Source: Tsukamurella pulmonis
GTDB taxonomy: Bacteria > Actinomycetota > Actinomycetes > Mycobacteriales > Mycobacteriaceae
Direction of reading: 5' to 3'
Length of the DNA: 64,000 nucleotides
Assembly: GCF_900103175.1 (NCBI RefSeq)
Contig: NZ_FNLF01000002.1
Coordinates: 2,122,136 to 2,186,135, forward strand
Position numbers and translations under genes: made by a program. The notes beneath the pieces are model-generated. The model searched no databases, had not been told where the DNA came from, and saw only the letters and a list, made by a program, of their open reading frames with translations. This document shows, in pieces, positions 62,929 to 64,000 of this stretch; within the stretch, counting starts at the first letter, position 1, and each line of letters begins with the position of its first letter.

Positions 62929-63270
62929 TCAGGCCCGATTGACGGCGGCCGCGCGGGTGATGAGGTCGCGGAAGGCCGGCTCGTCGAGCGCGTCGGCCTC
63001 GCGGATGTCGATGGCGCGCCGGGTTCCTGCGTCGAGGCTGGCGTTGAACAGCCCGGCGGGGTCGTCGAACGAGGCGCCCTTGGCGAAGGTGACCTTCACC
63101 TTGTCCTTGTAGGTCTCGACCGTGCACAGAAGACCGCCGAGCGAGAACGTGGGCACCCCATCGGGGTTGGAGGGCTTGCGCCACTTCACCTCTTCGACGG
63201 TGTCCGGCTCCGCCTCGAGGATGAGGCTGCGGATCTGCTCGACGGTGCGCTCCCGCCAATCGCTGGTCAT
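62929..63270 (-). CDS. DUF1801 protein
   Basis: 113 residues from ATG 63270. EEVKWRKPSNPDGVPTFSLGG and KVKVTFAKGASFDDPAGLFN match the DUF1801 (YdhG-like) pattern of small alpha/beta proteins with no known enzymatic role. An in-frame GTG/ATG further upstream would add eleven residues without ribosome binding site support. Monocistronic as far as visible. Confidence 0.85.
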   Translation of the reverse strand: MTSDWRERTVEQIRSLILEAEPDTVEEVKWRKPSNPDGVPTFSLGGLLCTVETYKDKVKVTFAKGASFDDPAGLFNASLDAGTRRAIDIREADALDEPAFRDLITRAAAVNRA

Positions 63271-63340
63271 GCTCGAACGGTACGCCGACTGCGGCCGGGG
63301 CACTGGGCCCCGGCCGCCGCCGGTCGTCTCCGCGAGGGGG

Positions 63341-64000
63341 TCAGCTCACGTCCACCGAGGGGGTGTCGGTGACCTCGACGCCGCTCGAATCGGCCGTCAC
63401 GGAGCCGGTGTCGGCCTCCACGCTGGTGCTGCCGGTGGCGGGCGAGCTCACCTCGACGCCGCCGGACGGGCCGGTCACGGATGCCGAGCCGGTGCTCGGG
63501 CTGACGGTGGCCTCGCCGGCCTCCACGTGGCCGCTGGCGCCGCCGACCGGGGTGGTGACCTCGGCCTCGGCCTTGGGGCCGGTGACCGTCACGTCGCCGT
63601 TGCCGGCGACGCTGCCCGAACCCGTCGAGACGGAGGCACTGCCGCTCGCGACGGGGGTGGTGACGGAACCACTGGCCGTGGGGCCGGTCACCGAGACGCC
63701 GTCGGCACCGGCGGTGGCGCTACCGGTGGTGGCGGAGACGGTTCCGCCGCCGATCGGCGTGGACACGTTCGCCGTTCCCGAAGGTCCGGTCACGGTGGCG
63801 CCGGTCGGGGTGATGCTCCCGCCGCCGCCGTTGACGTTGAGTCCGGCCGTCACGGTGTTGAGCACGTTGACGTTCGCAGTGAGGTCGGGGGCATCGACGG
63901 TGAGGCCGCCGGTGCCGACGGTGATGGTGCCCGGCGTGACGCCCACGGAGCCGCCGCCGAGCGGGGTGGTGATCGCGCCCGACAGGCTCGGGGTGACGAG
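63341..64000 (-). CDS. Repetitive Gly/Ser/Thr/Val-rich protein, 5' end beyond the window
   Basis: The C-terminal 219 residues of a larger protein; the frame stays open to the right edge, so the N-terminus and any signal peptide are outside. The visible part has at least four units of about 34-37 residues, each beginning VTGP and followed after five residues by V(S/T)(T/S)P (VTGPSGTANVSTP, VTGPTASGSVTTP, VTGPKAEAEVTTP, VTGPSGGVEVSSP). No Cys, Trp or Arg and few hydrophobics other than Val are seen, so it is probably an extended beta-rich surface or wall protein. An internal GTG at 63946 could start a shorter form, but the upstream codons continue the same composition. Confidence 0.7.
   Translation of the reverse strand, partial: LVTPSLSGAITTPLGGGSVGVTPGTITVGTGGLTVDAPDLTANVNVLNTVTAGLNVNGGGGSITPTGATVTGPSGTANVSTPIGGGTVSATTGSATAGADGVSVTGPTASGSVTTPVASGSASVSTGSGSVAGNGDVTVTGPKAEAEVTTPVGGASGHVEAGEATVSPSTGSASVTGPSGGVEVSSPATGSTSVEADTGSVTADSSGVEVTDTPSVDVS

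Noticed and set aside
63341-64000. PE_PGRS-type protein
   Set aside because: It lacks GGA/GGN tandem triplets; the repeat is longer (about 35 residues) and Val/Thr/Ser-rich.

Overview
The window is a 64 kb piece of a high-GC (about 70%) actinobacterial chromosome. Gene content and order point to the mycolic-acid bacteria (Mycobacteriales). From about 30.2 to 51.6 kb the order sigA, ppgK, suhB, cei, DUF4193, DUF3093, dut, DUF3710, DUF3159, TRAM-type RNA methyltransferase, dxs, RNase D, DUF3000, hemE, hemG, hemQ, msrB, aftC, secreted hydrolase, ribD-like, zapE/AFG1 matches, in order and relative strand, what I remember of the Mycobacterium tuberculosis Rv2703-Rv2670c block. Several genes of that block are absent here (trkA pair, permease, OB-fold protein, echA15). 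AftC makes cell-wall arabinan, which fits this order. Tsukamurella is my best guess for the genus, by inference only.

Layout. 0-4.1 kb: an EamA exporter, a Tat-exported M13 metallopeptidase lipoprotein and a rhomboid-like membrane protein. 4.1-27.2 kb: a large acyl-CoA catabolic island. It holds an acyl-CoA dehydrogenase with its TetR regulator, a divergent thiolase, a 12-gene tightly packed operon (7520-19060), a lipase-like hydrolase, and a second run of transporter, TetR, CoA ligase and a single-chain biotin carboxylase. Three copies of one TetR-type palindrome (TAAGCGAGCGCTTA and a variant) lie in front of the thiolase, the 12-gene operon and the transporter, so the island looks like one regulon. 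The long operon carries, as separate genes, the three domains fused in animal ACAD10 (HAD, APH-type kinase, and an acyl-CoA dehydrogenase with the ADGPDEVH signature). It also carries a phosphotriesterase-like lactonase, a CoA ligase, a MaoC hydratase and SDRs. Together this suggests lactone to 4-hydroxy acid to 4-hydroxyacyl-CoA to phosphorylated intermediate to enoyl-CoA to beta-oxidation.

27.2-30.2 kb: a small membrane protein behind a MerR/SoxR-type promoter, a NarL-type two-component system and a membrane protein. 30.2-51.6 kb: the conserved core block (primary sigma factor, isoprenoid, heme, cell-wall and nucleotide functions). 51.7-54.5 kb: a copper-efflux operon (small His-tailed membrane peptide, P-type ATPase, CsoR) with a CsoR-type box in its promoter. 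54.6-58.9 kb: a 57-residue protein, a CGNR zinc-finger regulator, an acyl-CoA carboxylase beta chain, an atypical-composition membrane protein, and a YidC paralogue with DUF6412. 58.9-61.8 kb: tRNA genes (two identical Gly-GCC in inverted orientation, Val-CAC, Cys-GCA, Val-GAC) around a quinone-oxidoreductase/acetoacetate-decarboxylase-like operon with its own palindromic promoter. 61.8-64 kb: an isochorismatase-like hydrolase, a VOC protein, a DUF1801 protein, and a repetitive Gly/Ser/Thr/Val protein cut by the right edge. I saw no insertion sequence, prophage or CRISPR array. No stretch over about 300 bases lacks a gene.
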